The notes below the pieces were generated by a model, which saw only the letters and a program-made list of their open reading frames with translations, was not told the DNA's origin and ran no database searches. Of a stretch of 64,000 nucleotides of DNA, positions 32,979 to 44,448 are shown one piece after another. The position numbers were made by a program, and so were the translations under genes. Origin of the DNA: Micractinium sp. NFX-FRZ (taxonomy: Eukaryota; Chlorophyta; Trebouxiophyceae; Chlorellales; Chlorellaceae); the NCBI GenBank assembly GCA_029339195.1, contig JAPTJF010000004.1, positions 1 to 64,000 of the forward strand. The letters are read 5' to 3'. Every line of letters begins with the position of its first letter. The stretch's first letter is position 1.

Positions 32979-34918
32979 CGCGGGGGGCTACGTCGGCTCC
33001 GACGGCATCCCACGCCTGAATGTGCTCGACCTGCAGATGCAGGTAGGCTGGGGAGGGCATCGGCAAAGATTGTGGGTGCGGGCCAGTTGTTGCAAAGGTC
33101 GTGGGTGCGGGCGGCTACTGCCGACCCCAACGGCATCCTGCCACTCAACGCCTGCTTGTGCGCCTCTGTGCCTGCCTGCCATATTCTCCAGCACAGATCC
33201 GGCGCCTGCCCAAGCCGGTGGTCGGCCTACTGCCCAGCCCCGCAGCCGGCCCCCTCCTGCCTCCTCAACCGCCTGGCTTCCCTCTTCCCCAACCTGCCCC
33301 GCCTCCCACCCTCCCCACCCTCCCCGCCCCCAGATCCGCCGCCTGCCCAAGCCGGTGGTTGCCCAGGTGGCGGGGTACGCAGTGGGCGGGGGCCACATCC
33401 TGCACATGATGTGCGACCTCACCATAGCGGCAGACAACGCCGTGTTTGGGCAGACGGGGCCCAAGGTGGGCAGCTTTGACGCCGGCTACGGATCCACGCA
33501 GGTCAGGGGGGGAGGAGCACTGGGGGGATGGCAGGGGAGGGGAGGCGTTGGGTGGATGGCAGGGGAAGGGCACGGGGCAGTGTTTGGTGTGGGGAGAAGG
33601 GAAGGGTCGGGTGCTGGGCTGGAGTGGGAGGGGAGGGGCGCACTGGGGGCGGCGAAGGGCAGGGAGGGGCAGTGCTCAGCCCGTGCAGCTTGCCTGCCTG
33701 CCTGCCTGCCCCATTGATGCCCCTTGCACTGGCGCCGCTCAGCGACGAGCGCTTTCAAACTGCCCATGCACGCAGCTCACCCGCTGTGCAGACAACATCG
33801 CCCGCACCCAACCTGTCACACCTCACGCTCGTCCGCCCCCCACACGCGTGACGCCCTCGCCCGCCCCCTCGCTGCCCCACAGATGGTGCGCCTGATTGGC
33901 CAGAAGAGGGCGCGAGAGATGTGGTTCCTGGCGCGGCTGTACGACGCTCAGCAGGCGCTGCAGATGGGGCTGGTCAACACGGTGGTGCCGCTGGCGGAGC
34001 TGGAGGCGGAGACCCTGGCATGGTGAGGTCCCTGCCATTGACAGTGGGGCTGTGGGACTGGTGAGCCGACCTGCCGTCAACAGAAGGGCTGTGTGGGGCC
34101 TGGGCGTGGGGCCGGTTACTAACGAGGCGGGGACCCTGGCCTGGTGAGGTCATCTGGTAACAGTGAGTTGCTGTCAAGGGCTGGAGGCGGAGGCCCTGGC
34201 CTGCCAAGGCCAAACTCTCAGCAACAGTGGGGCTGGGAGGGTGGCTGGGAGGGTGGCTGGCAGGGGGCCTGGGGGTGGCTGGAGGCAGCGACCCTGGCTT
34301 ACCGAGGCCAAATTCTCAGTCACAGTGGGGCTCTGAGGGGCTGGTGACCTCATCTGCCATTGGCAGTGGGGCTGTGAGGGCTGGTGTGGGGGCTTGGGGC
34401 GTGGGGCTGGTACCCGACATGGTGCCCCTGGCAGGAGCTGCGCCACAGGCCCCACCGCCCTGCTCACCCTCCCCCCACCCCCACTGCCCTGCCCCCCACC
34501 CCACACACAGGTGCCGCGAGATGATGCGCAACAGCCCCACCGCCCTGCGCATCCTCAAGTCCGCCCTGAACGCCGCCGAGGACGGGCAGGCGGGCCTCCA
34601 GCAGCTGGGGGGCGATGCCACCCTGCTGTTCTACCAGAGCGAGGAGGGCAACGAGGTGGGTGGGGGTGGCTGAGGTTGTGCTTGCTTGTGTTGGGGGGGA
34701 GGGACAAGGTGCAGGGAGGGTTGGGGCAGAAGGCGCGGTGTGACCAGGACATCCAGCGAGCGAGATGGTGGCTGCTGAGGAGCATGGCTTGCGCTACTCT
34801 CTGCCGCAAAAAACAAGTGCTGCATATCGCTTCCCTCGCATGTCGATGGCTGCAGGGGCGTCAGTCTTACCTGGAGAAGAGGGCACCCGACTTCTCACGC
34901 TTCAAGCGCCTGCCTTGA
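32111..34918 (+). CDS. menB: 1,4-dihydroxy-2-naphthoyl-CoA synthase (naphthoate synthase)
   Basis: This is a 347-residue crotonase-fold enzyme that cyclises O-succinylbenzoyl-CoA to dihydroxynaphthoyl-CoA in phylloquinone (vitamin K1) synthesis. Exons: 32111-32407, 32549-32597, 32861-33042, 33334-33501, 33883-34022, 34511-34655, 34856-34918; all in phase. The MenB signature runs unbroken: [156 protein letters not shown] and the tail [10 protein letters not shown]. Residues 8-16 (RVGVLSQHI) resemble a PTS2 signal at the position where plant enzymes carry theirs, so peroxisomal import is likely. Introns 3 and 5 carry decayed exon copies. Confidence 0.95.
33192..33226 (+). repeat. Decayed copy of menB exon 4 5' edge
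   Basis: CACAG followed by ATCCGGCGCCTGCCCAAGCC and GGTGGT reads IRRLPKPVV, the same as the true exon 4 start (33334), 137 bases upstream of it. The frame then departs from the family. Confidence 0.9.
34112..34445 (+). repeat. Series of decayed copies of menB exon 5 3' edge
   Basis: The true exon end reads GGCGGAGACCCTGGCATG then GTGAGGTC. Within the next 420 bases four related copies occur: about 34112-34148 (GGCGGGGACCCTGGCCTG then GTGAGGTC), 34178-34203, 34278-34302 and 34403-34445. The last resembles an earlier part of the exon, reading [10 protein letters not shown] against [10 protein letters not shown]. The first copy keeps a perfect donor. Confidence 0.85.
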
Positions 34919-35064
34919 GCGGCAGGCAGCCCTGAAAGCAGCCAAACAGGCAGGCAGCGGCCGCCCGAGGCGGGCAGGCACCAAGTGCTTGGGCGGCGCG
35001 AGGGGCACAGGCGGCAACAGCAGCAGGGTAGGTCTTGTAGGCAGCGGCACGTGCATTGCGAGTA

Positions 35065-35087
35065 TGTAAAGTAGGTAGGACTTGTAA
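35065..35087 (+). terminator. Paired TGTAA polyadenylation signals (menB)
   Basis: TGTAA occurs at 35065-35069 and 35083-35087, about 150 bases after the menB stop. Confidence 0.5.
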
Positions 35088-35461
35088 TGGTTTCAACGGA
35101 CAACAGGCAGGTTCCGTGGTGCTTGGCAGTGAGGCTGCCACTTGGTAAGACGGCTGCTTTGCTGTGGCACCCGCTAGGGGAGCCACAGCCGTGCTAGGGG
35201 ACGGCGGCACAAGGTGTCAGCATGGAGGCACACACCGAAGCTTGATCACTTGCTGGCCTGATCCTGCACTCCCTTACCTGAAAGGTACAACGAGGGATGC
35301 CTCAAGGGGGCCAATCTCAGCACGCTGGGGAGGGAGTGCCAGGGAGAGCATAGCATGGGCTGCCGCCCGCTGCTGGCTGCTGTGCCCCGTTGTGCCACCC
35401 CGCAGCCCCTGTGCCCACTCTTCTGCCATTGCCACCGTCGATCGCTCTCAACAACCACTAT

Positions 35462-35767
35462 CTATCTCGCGAGCACCTTCCTCTGCAGTGCAGACACCTG
35501 CTGGCCCAGGGCTCGCTTGGACACTTCCGCTGGCGCTGTCGCCCCGAGCGCCCCTTGAAAGCACTTGATGCATTGCGCGATATCAGCGCCACCTTGCGCC
35601 GCAGCGGCGGCAATGCCTGCCTGTCGCTCCGTGGCGGCACCATCCCGCCCCTCGGCACACCCCGCGCCACCCCATGTGGCCGCCGCCCGGTGGCGCCCAT
35701 GCAGGGCGCTGAGCTCCAGCCCGGCTGCGTCAGCTGTCAGTGAAGGCTCTGCTGCTGGCAGGGAGCC
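35462..35767 (-). other. Exon-like open frame without ATG
   Basis: On the minus strand about 100 codons stay open and end at a TAG (35464-35462). The composition is protein-like and Ala/Gly-rich, finishing with an amphipathic stretch (ALGATAPAEVSKRALGQQVS then ALQRKVLAR). There is no in-frame ATG, so it would have to be a terminal exon. A CAGCAG acceptor-like string sits near 35755. No family is recognised. Confidence 0.25.
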
Positions 35768-35874
35768 GCCCCAGTTAAAAAAGAAGTAAGAAGGGCGGCC
35801 TCCACCTCAATCTGGAACACACCGCCGCTCAATTGTGATTTGTGCAGACGAGCGTTCACGCGCAGCGGCACTCC

Positions 35875-37359
35875 ATGCACCAGTACGAACCAGCCACAGT
35901 GCATTGCGGTGTGCACTGCCAGCCTGTAGTGCTTTGTGCCATGCTGTGCCGCTTGTTCTGACAGCTCTTGATCTGCTGCTGCACGCTGGCCTGGCTGCAG
36001 GTGGTGGGACCTTTCGATGGATGAGCAGCGGTGCTACCTAGAGGCCATGAGAGACTACTATGGGTTGGTGGCTGCTGCCATGCCTGCTGTGCTAGCTGAG
36101 ATGTAGCTGCCGCCGTGCTGTGCAGCTAACGATGCCAGCTCGGTTGTGCTCTGAGCCTGCGCTTTTCGTGTGGGGTGCAGCTGCGGTGCTGCGCTAGGCC
36201 TGCTGTGGTGCCTGCCTGCAGGCTGGAGCCCCGTCGCAGGCGTGCTGCCGCCCCCGCTGCCGCCTTGCCTTTGTGGCGCTGCATGCGCACAGGCAGTGGC
36301 ACCGGCAGGCGGAGGTATCTGTACTGCCTGCCTGCGGAGAGTGCCCCGCTCCCCGCCCCACTGCCGCCCGCCGACGCTGCCACACACCTGGCTAACTGAT
36401 CCGTGCCCCCAACTTTGCACCGATGCCCGGAGTGCAGGGAGGGCACGATTGTTGAGGAGGTGGGGAGGACACAGTTTGTGGTTGCCCTGCTGGACGCCAG
36501 CGTGGCAGGGGAGCTGTGGGAGCCCCGGACCTGGCGGCAGGACATCGATGGAAGGATTCTGTCCATCAACGGATACCTGCACCGCAGGGCCGCTCAGTCC
36601 CTGCTGCCTGCAAAGACGTGGGATGATTGGAACGGCATGGACGTGCAGTTTGTAGATGGGTGGGTGGGCTGGCCCAGTGGGAGGGGAGGGGTGTCGGAAG
36701 CGGGCCCTGGGTGGGGTGCATCGTCGTTTCTTCGTTGTTGCTTCTGTTGGTTTTGACAGCCGCCCGGGGGCCGACACCTCTCGAGGGCGACTTGGAGTGC
36801 CTTGGTGTGGTGCTCTGTGGTCAGGGCAGGCAGGCGCACTGCCTGCCCCCGCAGCCCCACCCCCGCCGGCTTCTCGCCTGCCTCTGGGCCAAGCCAACCA
36901 CCTGTCCCACCTTTCCGTCCACCCACCCCACCCTGCACACGCTGCAGGTGCCCCGCCAACTGCTCGGCGCACAACCTGATCGTCAGGCCCCGCTCATTGC
37001 ACGGGGCTCTCGCCCCCGCCTGGGCCGAGTTCCTGGGCCGCCACGCCGGGCGGGATGGGGATACGCCTCCCATCCTGCGCAACTCTGTGAAGCACTTCCT
37101 GCCGGCGTACGCACGGCTGCAAGCCGAGCGGGAGGCGGAGAAGCAAAGGAAGGCGGCGGCGCGCGAGCAGCGGGAACGGGGGGTGGCGGCGGCGCGCGAG
37201 CGGCGGGGGCGGGAGGCGCGCGAGAGGGCGCTGCACAGGCTGGCAGCTGCGGCTGGAGATGTGTGGCGAGAGTGTGGGCAGGAGGAGGCGCTGCGGTCCT
37301 TGGACCGGCTGCGCGGCGAGGTTCAGGAGTGGGAGCGGAAGCGCCCGGGGAAGTCCTAG
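35875..37359 (+). CDS. Unknown protein with basic C-terminal coiled coil
   Basis: The well-supported exons are 36001-36102, 36438-36659 and 36948-37359, which join in phase. An 8-base first exon (ATGCACCA, 35875-35882, followed by GTACGA) would supply the start and give 247 residues. Alternatively translation begins at the ATG at 36017. Protein order: WWDLSMDEQRCYLEAMRDYY, GLVAAAMPAVLAEMEGTIVE, FVVALLDASVAGELWEPRTW, DGRILSINGYLHRR, WNGMDVQFVDGCPANCSAHN, then LIVRPRSLHG, a short helical part and a long Arg/Glu/Ala coiled coil (about residues 165-235). A CPANC motif is present but there is no full zinc-binding set. I do not recognise the family. Splice agreement and clean frame make it a convincing gene of unknown role. 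Confidence 0.55.
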
Positions 37360-37465
37360 GCGGCAGGCAGTCTTGGTCGGCGGGCGGCGGGCGGGGGGCA
37401 TCCCAACCTGCTGATACAGCTCACCCTGATTGTGTGCTGATCAGACTGTGCATAAGTGTTTACTT

Positions 37466-37470
37466 TGTAA
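37466..37470 (+). terminator. TGTAA polyadenylation signal
   Basis: TGTAA lies 107 bases after the stop of the coiled-coil unknown gene. Confidence 0.5.
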
Positions 37471-37994
37471 AGCTCCCGAGGGAGGCAGCAGAAGAGCGTG
37501 ACGCGTGACTGACGGGGGGAGAGGAGTGGGCACTGCGCTTGCTAGGCCGGCTGCCTGGGCGAGCGGAAGCCGAGGCAGCAGCAGCGGCAGGAGCAGCAGT
37601 TGGTGGGCAGCAGGCGGCTTGCAGCTGCCGGCAGCATGCCTGTAACCTCCGGCAATCAACAGTCAGTGCACAAGTTGAGGCGTGCGCTGGCGGTAGGGTG
37701 GGCATGTGCGGGAGAGCCAAGCCGTGCATTGGGGCGGGCAGAAGTGCGCAGACATCCAGCTGTGTGCCTAAAAAACTGTAGCAAAGTGCGTGGGGCCGGA
37801 AAACCGTGCCCGGCATGCAAGAGCCCAGGCAGCCGAGATGGCAGGCAGCTGCAGAAGTAGGATGCACATATCCAGCTGTGTGCCTCAAAAACAGTAGCAT
37901 AGTGCCTGTGACCGGAAAACTGGGCAGTGCCGCCGAGAGCGCCGCCCCGCAGCCGTCCCGCAGCTGCCAGGCAGGTCTGCCTGCCGCCCCAACG

Positions 37995-40900
37995 TCACCA
38001 CCAGCTGTCGCCGCCCCCTCGCGGCTGCCACTGCTTGCGCGCCTGCGCCGCCGCCTCCTCGTCTTCCTCGTCCTCCCACTCATCATCCTCATCCTGCTCC
38101 GCCTCTGGCGGCAGCACCGTGGGGTCGGGTGCGTCTTTGAAGGCGTAGCGGATCAGCTGGTGGCACCCCGCATCCCAGCTGCACACCAGTGAGGATGGGG
38201 GGCAGGAAGGCGGGGGAGGCAGTGAGGGGGAGTGGCAGGCAGGCGGGCGGGGGCCAGGCAACGTGAGCGTGGGCCGGTGGGCAGAGGGTGTAGCAAGCTT
38301 CCAGGAGTGGGAAGCTGGGCCACCAGTGGTGTGAGCCGGTACAAGTGCACGCTAGCCACCCCACCAACACGAGTGTGAGTACTTGAAGAGGTGGCAGGGC
38401 GCACTGTGCAGGCGCGCACCATCCCCCGCCCGGTGCCCCCCGTCCTGGGCCCGCAACCTTCTCTGCCCCGCTCCTCCCCACCCCCTGGGCCGGTCTGCCA
38501 ACCTGTGGGGGAAGTCTGAGGGGCGGTGCATGCACTTGGGCCACCTGAGGCCCTCCAAGGCGCCATACTCGTGCAGTCCCCCCAGGCGGTCGATGTAATC
38601 ACACTCGGTGGTGGCCCAGAGGGAGCGGGAGGGGGAGTGCCACTGCAGGCGGGGCGGCATGAGTGGGTGAGGGGGTGGGAGAGAAGTTGGTGGTGGGCAG
38701 ACGGGAGGAGGGTGGGTAGAGAGCGAGTGGAGGAGTGTATAGGAGGCAGAGGAAGTTGGGTGGGTGGGTGGGTGGGTGGGTGGGCAGGCGAGCTTTGCTC
38801 GCTTGCTTTGCTTTGCTTTTGTCACACTGGAGAGGTTAGAAGGTAGGGCCTGGGTGCAGCCCAGCCAGGCTTATGCCCGCCCGCCAGCCAGCCCAACACG
38901 CACAGCCACACACCCGTGGAACACACGGCAGCAGCCTGCCGCCGTGCCCTCAGCCCCCGGCAGGCACACCCAGGTTTTGTCGCCAGCCGCGGCCCCTCCA
39001 CAGGCACACCACCCACCGCACACACTGTGAAATTACAAGTGCTTGCAGCGAACACCTCAGGTGTTCGCTGTCAGTGTCAACAGTGCCACCTGTGTCACCT
39101 CAGGCTCGCCCCACCCACCTGCAGAGTCACCACATCAGTGTTCCCTGTTGCCAGCTCATACAGGCAGCGCCCCGCCATGCGCCGGTCCCAGCACAGTATG
39201 GCCTCGTCGCCGTGGCAGGAGCAGAAGCAAAAGGGCTGGCCCTGCGGCGCAGCAGGGCGGCGGGCACGCGCAGGGAGGCGGGCGGGCACAGGCGTGGATA
39301 TGGGCTGGGCGATGCAGCGGCGGTGCTGTGGTGATGCAGCAGTTGGGGAGGCCTGGGTGAGGTGGCTGTACGGCCTGCCAAGTGGATGCCACACGTTCAA
39401 CTGAACCGCACGCCAACGACCCACAGTGTGCCAGCAGCAGCAGCAGGGCGGCCCACCTGGTCCTCGGCCAGCGCCACCGCCGCCACCCCCTTGTCGCCTT
39501 TGCCGGTGAGCAGGTGGGTGCAGGCGCTGTGGGCGCGCAGGTCCCACACCCGCACAGACCCATCCCCTGCAGCAGGCAGGAACGTCTGGAACATCAACAT
39601 TACATTAAAGCCCACAAGCCAGCAGGCCTTAAAGTCAAGCGACCCCTGAGGAGATGCGGGTATGCTGTGCAGCACCCGGGGGTGAGAGGAGCATCAGCAA
39701 GAGGGTGGAGAGAGCGTGAGGAACGGCTGGCAGGCTGGCAGGCTGGCAGGGGTGGCAGGCGGGACAATGGTTTGCGTGAGGGGCCACCCACTCACATGAG
39801 CCAGCTGCCACCAGGTGCGGCAGGGTGGGGGTGGTGGAGGCGTCGGTGACGGCGCCGCCGTGCCCCGTCAGCAGGGCCAGTCAAACACCCACAGGCTGGG
39901 GGAGTGCTCCATGCAAGCCACCACCTGCGACAGGCGGGTGGGGAGCGTAAGGCTTTCAACAGAAATGCATGCTACACCCTGCCACGCGCAGGCTGGCCCC
40001 AGGAGCACCAAAGTGCCCGCCCATCTTCCCCGGCCCCTCACCTGCTGTGGGTTTGTATCGCCCTCCACAGGCCCCACAGGCAGCAAGCGCACCACCTGGC
40101 CCTGACAGCTGCTGGTGCTGCTGCCGCCAATGCCCCCGCGCTCGCCAAGCAGGAGCACTCTGCCGTGGGCCGCCTCACCAGCCGTCGCCTCCGCCTCTGC
40201 ATTGCAACGTGGTGGTGCACTCCAGTCAATTATGCTACCGTGCATCGCTTCCTGCTGACCAGCAAGCGACCCACAATGCGCGGCGATGCTTGCACGGCGT
40301 AAGGGAAGCCAGGGCAGGGGCGGGGCGGGAGGGGAGGCCAACCAGAACACAGCTGAACCACGCAAGCAAGCGCGCAAGCAAGCAAGCAAGCAAGCGCGCA
40401 AGCAAGCAAGCAAGCAAGCGCGAAGCAAGCAAGCAAGCGCACCCTCGTCCTCGGCGTTCCAGGCGCCATCGTAGCCGCTCATCACCTGCGGGGAGGCAGG
40501 GTTGGGAGCCCCACTCAATTGCCGTGCCCATCAGCAAGCCATCGCTGCATGAGCCAGCGGTGCATGCAGGGGCCATTCAGGCGGGCATTCCACCCTGTGC
40601 TGCCTCAATGCTTGGTCAGGCTTAGCGTGATTGGAACTACGTCCACACAATGCGGCGCCCACTTGGGTCACGTGTTTTACCCCCATCCCTTCCCCCTGCC
40701 CCCCAAAGCCCCAGCATAAATCCTGGGGATTCACAGCACTGTACGGCAGTACGTGCCTCTACCCCGTACTGTGCCTCTGCCTCCTCCTCATCCATCTCAT
40801 ACACAGCACCCGCATCAATCCACTGGCGCTGGGGTGTGATCCTGCAGGCCGGGGGGGGGGGGGGGGCGGAGGCACAGGCAACCACAGCGCAGGCACAGAC

Positions 40901-43900
40901 AGTGGTGTTATCAAGGTGACTGCATGCAGCCGCCCAGACAGGTGGTTGACCCGTCGGTGCACCGCAGCAAAACAACAGCTCATCAACTGGTGCTGCACCC
41001 TCCTGCACTCCTTCCCGGCCCGACCCACAAGGTGCTCAGCAGCATCTTAGCCAGCACAGCAGCCCAGCCCTGCATGGCTGGCCCCCAGCGAAGGCCGCCG
41101 CCCCACCTGCCGTGCTGGCTGCCCACCTGCCAATGTCCTGTTCCCCACTCACCCCGCCCCAGCATGCACTTCACATGCAGTACAAGCCACAATGCTCATT
41201 CACCTGCCAATGTCCTGTTCCCCACTCTCCACGTCCAAGCATGCACTTCACATGCAGTACAAGCCACAATGCTCATTCACCTGCCAATGTCCCAATCCCC
41301 ACTCTCCACGTCCAAGCACGCACTTCACATGAAATACAAGCAACAATGCTCATTCACCCACCTGCCGATGTCCCAGTATTCAACCACCCCGTCGGCCAGC
41401 CCGCTGAGCAGGCGGCCGCCCAGCACGCCCAGCAGGACGCCAGACTCGCCCGCGCACAGCGTGAACTTGCACGCGGACCGCCCCTCGGCCCCCACTTTGA
41501 AGGCTTTGTAGCGGTCCTCCCCGCCAGAGGACCACACCAGGCTTCGGGGGGGGTCCAGAGCCACCCCGAAGCCCCTGTGGCCACACACACACGGAAGTGG
41601 GGGAGGGAGGGAGGCGGGCGGGCAGTGGGTGGTGGCATGAGAGCGCACAGGTGGGCATCCCTGCCCCTCATACCTCCATTGATTTATTAATACAGGGGCT
41701 TCCGGAGGCCTGCACACCCGCCTGGCTCCTTGCCAGCCAACTCTTCTCTTGAACGACGCGTCCATGTCGCACAGCCCCGCCTGCCCTGCACACGACTCAC
41801 TATCCCCAATTCCCCACGGCACAGGTCGGCAGGGTGCCACTAAGCCCACATTCCCCCTGCAACCCCCGCCACTAAGCCCGCCTCTCCCAGCAGCCCCTGC
41901 CCCCCCGGCCCCTGCTCACCGGTCCATGAAGCCTGTCACCACGGACCGCATCCGCTCTACAAAAGGCTCCCCGCTGCTCAGGTCCCCGATGCGCCCCGCC
42001 GCCAGGTACGGGCTGCGCTGCTTCCACCCCGTGCCGCCGACGTATGCCAGCAGGTCGCCTGCCGCCGCAACGCGCCCCCCGCTGCACTGCTCCTCACAGG
42101 TCACCTGTGCAGGCAAGGGGAAGGTTGGGACCCAGGGCAAAATGGACGGTAAGGCAGGTGGGGAGGCAGGTGGGCAGGCAGGGTGGATGTACTGCTGCCT
42201 TCAATAAGTGATCCAGGAAGCACAGCAGAGCATAGCACAACATAGCATAGCATAGCACAGCATGCTCAGGTTGCCAGGAAGGGGGTAAGACAGTTTGATG
42301 GGAGGCGGGCAGGCAGGCAGGCAGGCACATGGGTGGGCCGACGCAGCGGCTGGAAGCGCGGCCCGGGCAGCTGCTGAGCAGCTATGTGGCCCAGCACCGC
42401 CCTGTGCCCTGCGCCACAACCACATGCACACGCCGCATGCACGCGCCAAGCAGCGAGAGCCTCCGCCCAGCGTACCGCCGACACAATTCGCAGCGCCGGC
42501 TGCATGTTGCCAGCTGTCAGCGCCTGCTGGCGCAGCTTCTTCGTCAGTGACACCACGCCCACCATAGCGAGCCCCTCTCCCCCCACACACGAACGCACGC
42601 ACGCACCTCGCAGCGCGCCTCGGCCACAGCCGCTCCGGCGGCATCGGCGGCGCCATCCGCAGGCCCCGCCGCATACGAGACGTCAAAGCGAGACACGGCG
42701 CAGGCCAGGGGCGGGCGGTGCGCGCTGGCGGTAGACACCATTTCGCTTGCCATCGCCTCCTTGACTTCAAGAAGCTGAACAGGGGTGGGGTTGGGGCACA
42801 CCGCCTTCTTTCTCCATCCTCACACTCTGTATCAGCCGCACATGAGCGCACATGAGGGCCTGAGCGGCCCACCCTGGTGAATCCATGAGAAGCAGGCGAC
42901 AACAAGCCCTGCCAGATTCCCAGCACAAGCCCCACGGATGCATGAATCCGGAGCCGACGTCCAGCCTCAAGCAGCAAGCACGCAGCGCAGGCGAGGGCAG
43001 CACCCGCCGTCTAATTCTGAGGGGTGCTTAGCAGCAACCAATGGGACCCAGATGCTGCCCTCCTCACCTTTGCGGGGTCAGCGGCTCCTGCCAGGCGCCC
43101 CAGGATGCTCATCAGCTCATCCACCAGCCCCACCTTGCCCATGCTGCTCCCCCCCAGGCTGCTCCCCACATGGGCCTGGGCAGCGCCGGGGCGCTCCTTG
43201 AGCTGCGGAGGGCGGGCAGGCGCCAGAGGGAGCAAGCAGCAGGCAGGCAAAGGCAGGTGATCAACAGGCAGGTAGGGGCGGGTGATTAACAGGCAGGCAG
43301 GCAGGCAGGGGGGCCATGTGAGTGATGCCACAGGTCAGGTTGTGCAAGGAGGTATGGTTCGTCCCAGCCAGCATGTTGTGCGCGAAGTGGGCAGGGCAAG
43401 AGCATGCAGCGGGGCAAGGCGTGCAACCAGCACGTGACAGCCACTGGTGACCCTCACCAGCAAAAGCAAGAGATGTGCAGGGGAGGAGTGGGCAAGAGAG
43501 CCGCAGCAGTGCATGCTGGCAGCAGCCCCTGCACCCATATGTGCGCTGGCATATGCATGCAGCCCTGCTGACGTGGCGTCTCACCGCTGAGTGCAGCATG
43601 CTCTGGTCGCCACCCCACATGCTGTCCTCGTAAGGGTCCCCCTGCAGCACGTCTACCAGCCGTGCATCCAGTGCCAGCGCCAGCGCCTCCCACAGCTCCC
43701 CATGCTGCTGCCGCAGGGCGGGCGAGTTGATTCGGTCGCCAACTGCCAGCAAGGCCTCTGCTTCCTGCCGCTGCTTGAGCGACCGCACCCCGCTGGCGCC
43801 GCCCCCCTCGACCTCCCGCTGCTCGCTCTCGTTGGCGGGGCGCACAGAGGCAGCAGCCTGGAGAAGCAGCTCGTCAAGCAGCCGCTCTGCGGCCTGGGCT

Positions 43901-44016
43901 TGAGGGCACCCTCCTGCCGCTGCCGCCGGGTGCGCGCCTCCCCGCCCGCCGCCAGGACCCCCTGCAGGAGGGCGCCGCCGCACGAATAGCGCGCGTCGTT
44001 GTCTCCAATCAGGCAT
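37995..44016 (-). CDS. WD40-repeat protein, 13 exons, one apparent frameshift
   Basis: This predicts 698 residues. Exons: 44016-43585, 43202-43068, 42774-42607, 42104-41920, 41574-41362, 40841-40763, 40485-40443, 40196-40042, 39924-39796, 39566-39457, 39241-39119, 38642-38503, 38178-37995. All junctions keep phase except within exon 9. The first 220 residues are helical (LLDELLLQAAASVRPANESE, LVDELMSILGRLAGAADPAK). Then beta-propeller blades follow: LVWSSGGEDRYKAFKVG, LLSGLADGVVEYWDIGR, VMSGYDGAWNAEDEG, LLTGHGGAVTDASTTPTLPH, GSWDGSVRVWDLRAHSACTH, CHGDEAILCWDRRMAGRCLY, SLWATTECDYIDRL, VCSWDAGCHQLIRYAF. The tail is very acidic (EQDEDDEWEDEEDEE). In exon 9 the frame runs SLWVFDW then stops, while ALLTGHGG continues in another frame; one missing G would restore it. 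WD40 propellers are interaction scaffolds; the specific partner is unknown. Confidence 0.75.
40361..40440. repeat. (CAAG)n microsatellite with CGCG interruptions
   Basis: CAAG units are interrupted by GCGCG at regular points, in intron 7 of the WD40 gene, directly beside the exon 7 donor. Confidence 0.95.
41124..41360 (-). repeat. Three tandem 77-bp copies of WD40 exon 5 donor region
   Basis: The true exon end (minus strand GGGACATCGGCAG then GTGGGTGAATGAGC) is followed by three copies of a unit of about 77 bases. Each copy contains GGACATTGGCAG and then GTGAATGAGC or GTGGGC, so each keeps about 12 exon bases and a usable-looking donor. Confidence 0.9.
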
Positions 44017-44448
44017 ATATGGGGCGTCGATTTCACACCAAGGGGTGCTGACCGAGCTCACCGGAAGCCATGGCGCCCGATTATTCGGTGAGCGCTGGTC
44101 AGAAATACAGCAGCAAAATTGATGTTCTAGGCGCACGTCTGCAGCTGCCGGCACCTTGGCAGATCGGGGCAGGTCGTGTGAGGCATCATGACATGGCGCC
44201 GCCCGCCTGCACCAGCTGCCGCTGCAGAAAGCGGAAGTAGCTTAAGCTTCCTCGTCTTGTGCAGGCAGGCAGGGTGCAGCAGATGCAACGCGGCTGTTTG
44301 AAGCAACCAGGCATCGTGTTGTCGAGCTTGAAGTTAAGAGAATAATGAAATGAACAGAGGCTACGGCAGCGGGGCATTGCTCAGCCACTCCAATGCTGGT
44401 CATAAAATCATCGAAAGAATAAGAGATGGCTAAACACAGTTTTTCATG

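Noticed and set aside
36403..36450. HRCPECREG as a zinc-ribbon start of the 36-kb gene
   Set aside because: An in-frame TGA lies just upstream, with no ATG and no AG acceptor between. The AG after GTGC at 36437 fits as the acceptor, so these residues are intronic.
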